NCBI GenBank assembly: GCA_012512335.1
Contig: JAAZEK010000368.1
Location: forward strand, 1-6,434
DNA from: Clostridiales bacterium
Lineage (GTDB): Bacteria > Bacillota > Clostridia > Caldicoprobacterales > DTU083
Reading direction: 5' to 3'
Length of the DNA: 6,434 bases
The translations under genes were made by a program, and so were the position numbers. The notes under the pieces are model-generated. The model ran no database searches. It was not told the origin of the DNA and saw only the letters and a program-made list of their open reading frames with translations. Within the stretch, counting starts at the first letter, position 1, and each line of letters starts with the position of its first letter. Shown one piece after another: positions 5,244 to 6,434 of the stretch.

Positions 5244-5251
5244 ATCGTATA
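5231..5251. promoter_or_regulatory. 21-bp imperfect palindrome over the Fic -10 box (candidate operator)
   Basis: TATACG (5231-5236) and CGTATA (5246-5251) are exact inverted arms, and the inner TAT (5238-5240) and ATA (5242-5244) also pair. One base pair out of ten is mismatched around a single central base. The -10 box is inside it, so a dimeric binding protein would repress. The winged helix of the Fic protein is a natural but unproven candidate. Confidence 0.5.
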
Positions 5252-5274
5252 AGATAGAATTGGGAGCTGATATT

Positions 5275-6288
5275 GTGCCAGAAAAACCGTATGTTCCACC
5301 ATACAGTATCACAGATGCCATTATTCACTTAGTAGCAGAAATTAGTGAACAGGTTGGTATCGTTACGGTAAAAAATGAGAGTACTGTTAACCCATATTTG
5401 CGTCGAGATAATCAAATACGGACGATTCATTCTTCATTAGCTATTGAAAACAATTCCTTATCTCTTGAACAAGTGACAGATGTCATTAATGGAAAGCGTG
5501 TTCTTGGCACCCCAAATGAAATTCGAGAAGTTAAAAATGCATATGAGGCATACAATCATCTATTAACGTTTAATCCGTATAGTATTAATGATCTCCTAAA
5601 GGCGCATAAAGTTCTGATGATGGAATTAACGAATGAATCTGGCCGATTCCGTTCTGGTGGTGTTGATGTTTATGCTGGAGAAAAGTTGGTGCACATGGCA
5701 CCTCCAGCGGATCTTGTGCCGAAACTGGTAAGCGACTTACTTCATTGGATAAAAAACACTGATACTCATCCACTTATTAAGAGTTGTATATTTCACTATG
5801 AGTTTGAATTCATACATCCTTTTTCAGATGGAAATGGACGTATGGGACGCATGTGGCAATCTTTGTTGCTTAGTTGTTGGAAATCGGTATTTACTTGGCT
5901 GCCAATAGAAACCTTAATTCGTGAGAGACAAAATGAATATTACGATGTTTTAGCTATTGCAGATAAAGCAGCAGATTCTACTGTTTTTATTGAATTCATG
6001 CTAAGCATAATACGTGATGCATTAAGTGAGCTAATTCAAACCGAACAAGTGCGCGATCAAGTAACCGAACAAGTTGAACGATTGATGATGGTTCTTGGGA
6101 ATGATACACTTTCAGCAAAAGAGCTTTTAGAACGACTTGGTCTCAAACATCGTCCTACATTTAGCAAAAATTATTTGCACCCTGCTTTAGAACTTGGATT
6201 AATCGAAATGACTGTGCCAGATAAGCCGAACAGCAGTAAACAGAGGTATCGAGCTATCAAGTCCTTTGTTAGGGAAAAGTGTCACTAA
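5275..6288 (+). CDS. Class II Fic family protein with C-terminal winged helix
   Basis: Fic proteins usually transfer AMP from ATP to a target protein hydroxyl. The active-site motif HPFSDGNGRMGR (181-192) keeps the catalytic His, the acidic residue, GNG and the final Arg. An N-terminal inhibitory helix motif (S/T)xxxE(G/N) is present as SLAIEN (54-59, E58), making it class II, autoinhibited by its own helix. After the Fic core come DQVTEQVERL and a winged-helix region (about 275-325), as in SoFic-type proteins; 337 residues is normal. The start is GTG 5275: GGGAG lies 8 nt upstream, and the protein then begins VPEKPYVPPYSITD like the family. An in-frame ATG at 5215 overlaps the -35 of the promoter and lacks an SD. 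Because the inhibitory helix is internal, no separate antitoxin is required. Targets are unknown. Confidence 0.93.
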   Translation: MPEKPYVPPYSITDAIIHLVAEISEQVGIVTVKNESTVNPYLRRDNQIRTIHSSLAIENNSLSLEQVTDVINGKRVLGTPNEIREVKNAYEAYNHLLTFNPYSINDLLKAHKVLMMELTNESGRFRSGGVDVYAGEKLVHMAPPADLVPKLVSDLLHWIKNTDTHPLIKSCIFHYEFEFIHPFSDGNGRMGRMWQSLLLSCWKSVFTWLPIETLIRERQNEYYDVLAIADKAADSTVFIEFMLSIIRDALSELIQTEQVRDQVTEQVERLMMVLGNDTLSAKELLERLGLKHRPTFSKNYLHPALELGLIEMTVPDKPNSSKQRYRAIKSFVREKCH

Positions 6289-6434
6289 TCGTGCCAGCCA
6301 GTCAAGAGCTTCTGACGAGCTTATAAAGTATCTTAAGGTGCATCTAATGAAATATTGAAGTATGCAGATGATAACGACTTTAAAATTTACTGTCCTGTGT
6401 GAAGATGTAGCTTTACTTGAAAATCTTAGATGAG
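6289..6434 (+). other. Terminal stretch with a possible frameshifted coding remnant
   Basis: No intact gene or terminator is visible. Three partial frames follow one another on the plus strand: RASQSRASDELIKYLK (from 6290), then ILKYADDNDFKIYCPV (6349-6399) and CEDVALLENLR (6398-6430). Each ends at a stop. Read together they could be one small protein broken by two frameshifts, but I do not recognise it, and with only 146 bases chance cannot be ruled out. Confidence 0.25.

Noticed and set aside
5215..5274. Fic start at ATG 5215 (20 extra residues)
   Set aside because: This stretch contains the promoter elements, has no SD, and is not Fic-like; GTG 5275 has GGGAG 8 nt upstream and begins the family-like sequence.
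1..6434. CRISPR arrays, tRNA/rRNA genes, insertion sequences, attachment sites
   Set aside because: No regularly spaced repeats, cloverleaf or rRNA sequence, transposase motifs or terminal inverted repeats were seen in reading both strands.

Overview
The window is AT-rich DNA with strong Gram-positive ribosome-binding sites (GGAGG, AGGAAGG, GGGAG), GAAC-N4-GTTC type SOS signals and several gene families typical of Clostridia. A low-GC Firmicute, probably Clostridia (Lachnospiraceae- or Clostridium-like), is the best guess; no species can be named. The region looks accessory: it holds toxin-antitoxin-like genes, gene relics, a truncated acetyltransferase and an attenuator-controlled methyltransferase. 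No insertion sequence, tRNA, rRNA or CRISPR array was seen.

Left half, all minus strand. Reading in the direction of transcription (right to left): a promoter whose -35 element is embedded in a LexA/SOS-box-like palindrome (about 3745-3780) drives a spore-photoproduct-lyase-like radical SAM protein (2783-3646) and a DUF1848 protein (1776-2729). The 53-bp gap between them carries a relic of the 3' end of a VapB-like antitoxin gene. Next come an unrecognised 43-residue coding fragment (1614-1745), an AbrB-type VapB antitoxin (1291-1533) with its own promoter, and a VapC/PIN toxin gene (863-1300) broken by one in-frame TAA. Then comes a short relic of a second radical SAM gene (766-817). Last is a promoter and the first 235 codons of an ABC-2-type transporter ATPase that leaves the window at base 1. 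The two relics show that the vapB and radical SAM modules once existed in two diverged copies here.

Middle, 3647-4122, is a 476-bp intergenic region. It holds the leftward SOS-like promoter, a rightward promoter, a 33-codon leader ORF and a 13-bp-stem intrinsic terminator. The leader and terminator look like a ribosome-controlled attenuator for the genes to the right.

Right half, plus strand. A class I SAM-dependent methyltransferase (4123-4929) overlaps by 4 bp a RimJ/RimL-type GNAT acetyltransferase that is cut off after 84 family-like residues (4926-5192). A class II Fic protein with a C-terminal winged helix (5275-6288) follows. It has its own promoter with a palindrome over the -10 box. 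The last 146 bases contain only what may be a frameshifted coding remnant.

Functionally, three separate units are suggested: a possibly DNA-damage-inducible radical SAM/DUF1848 pair, a TA locus that has kept its antitoxin and lost its toxin, and a possibly drug-inducible methyltransferase operon with a Fic gene behind it.
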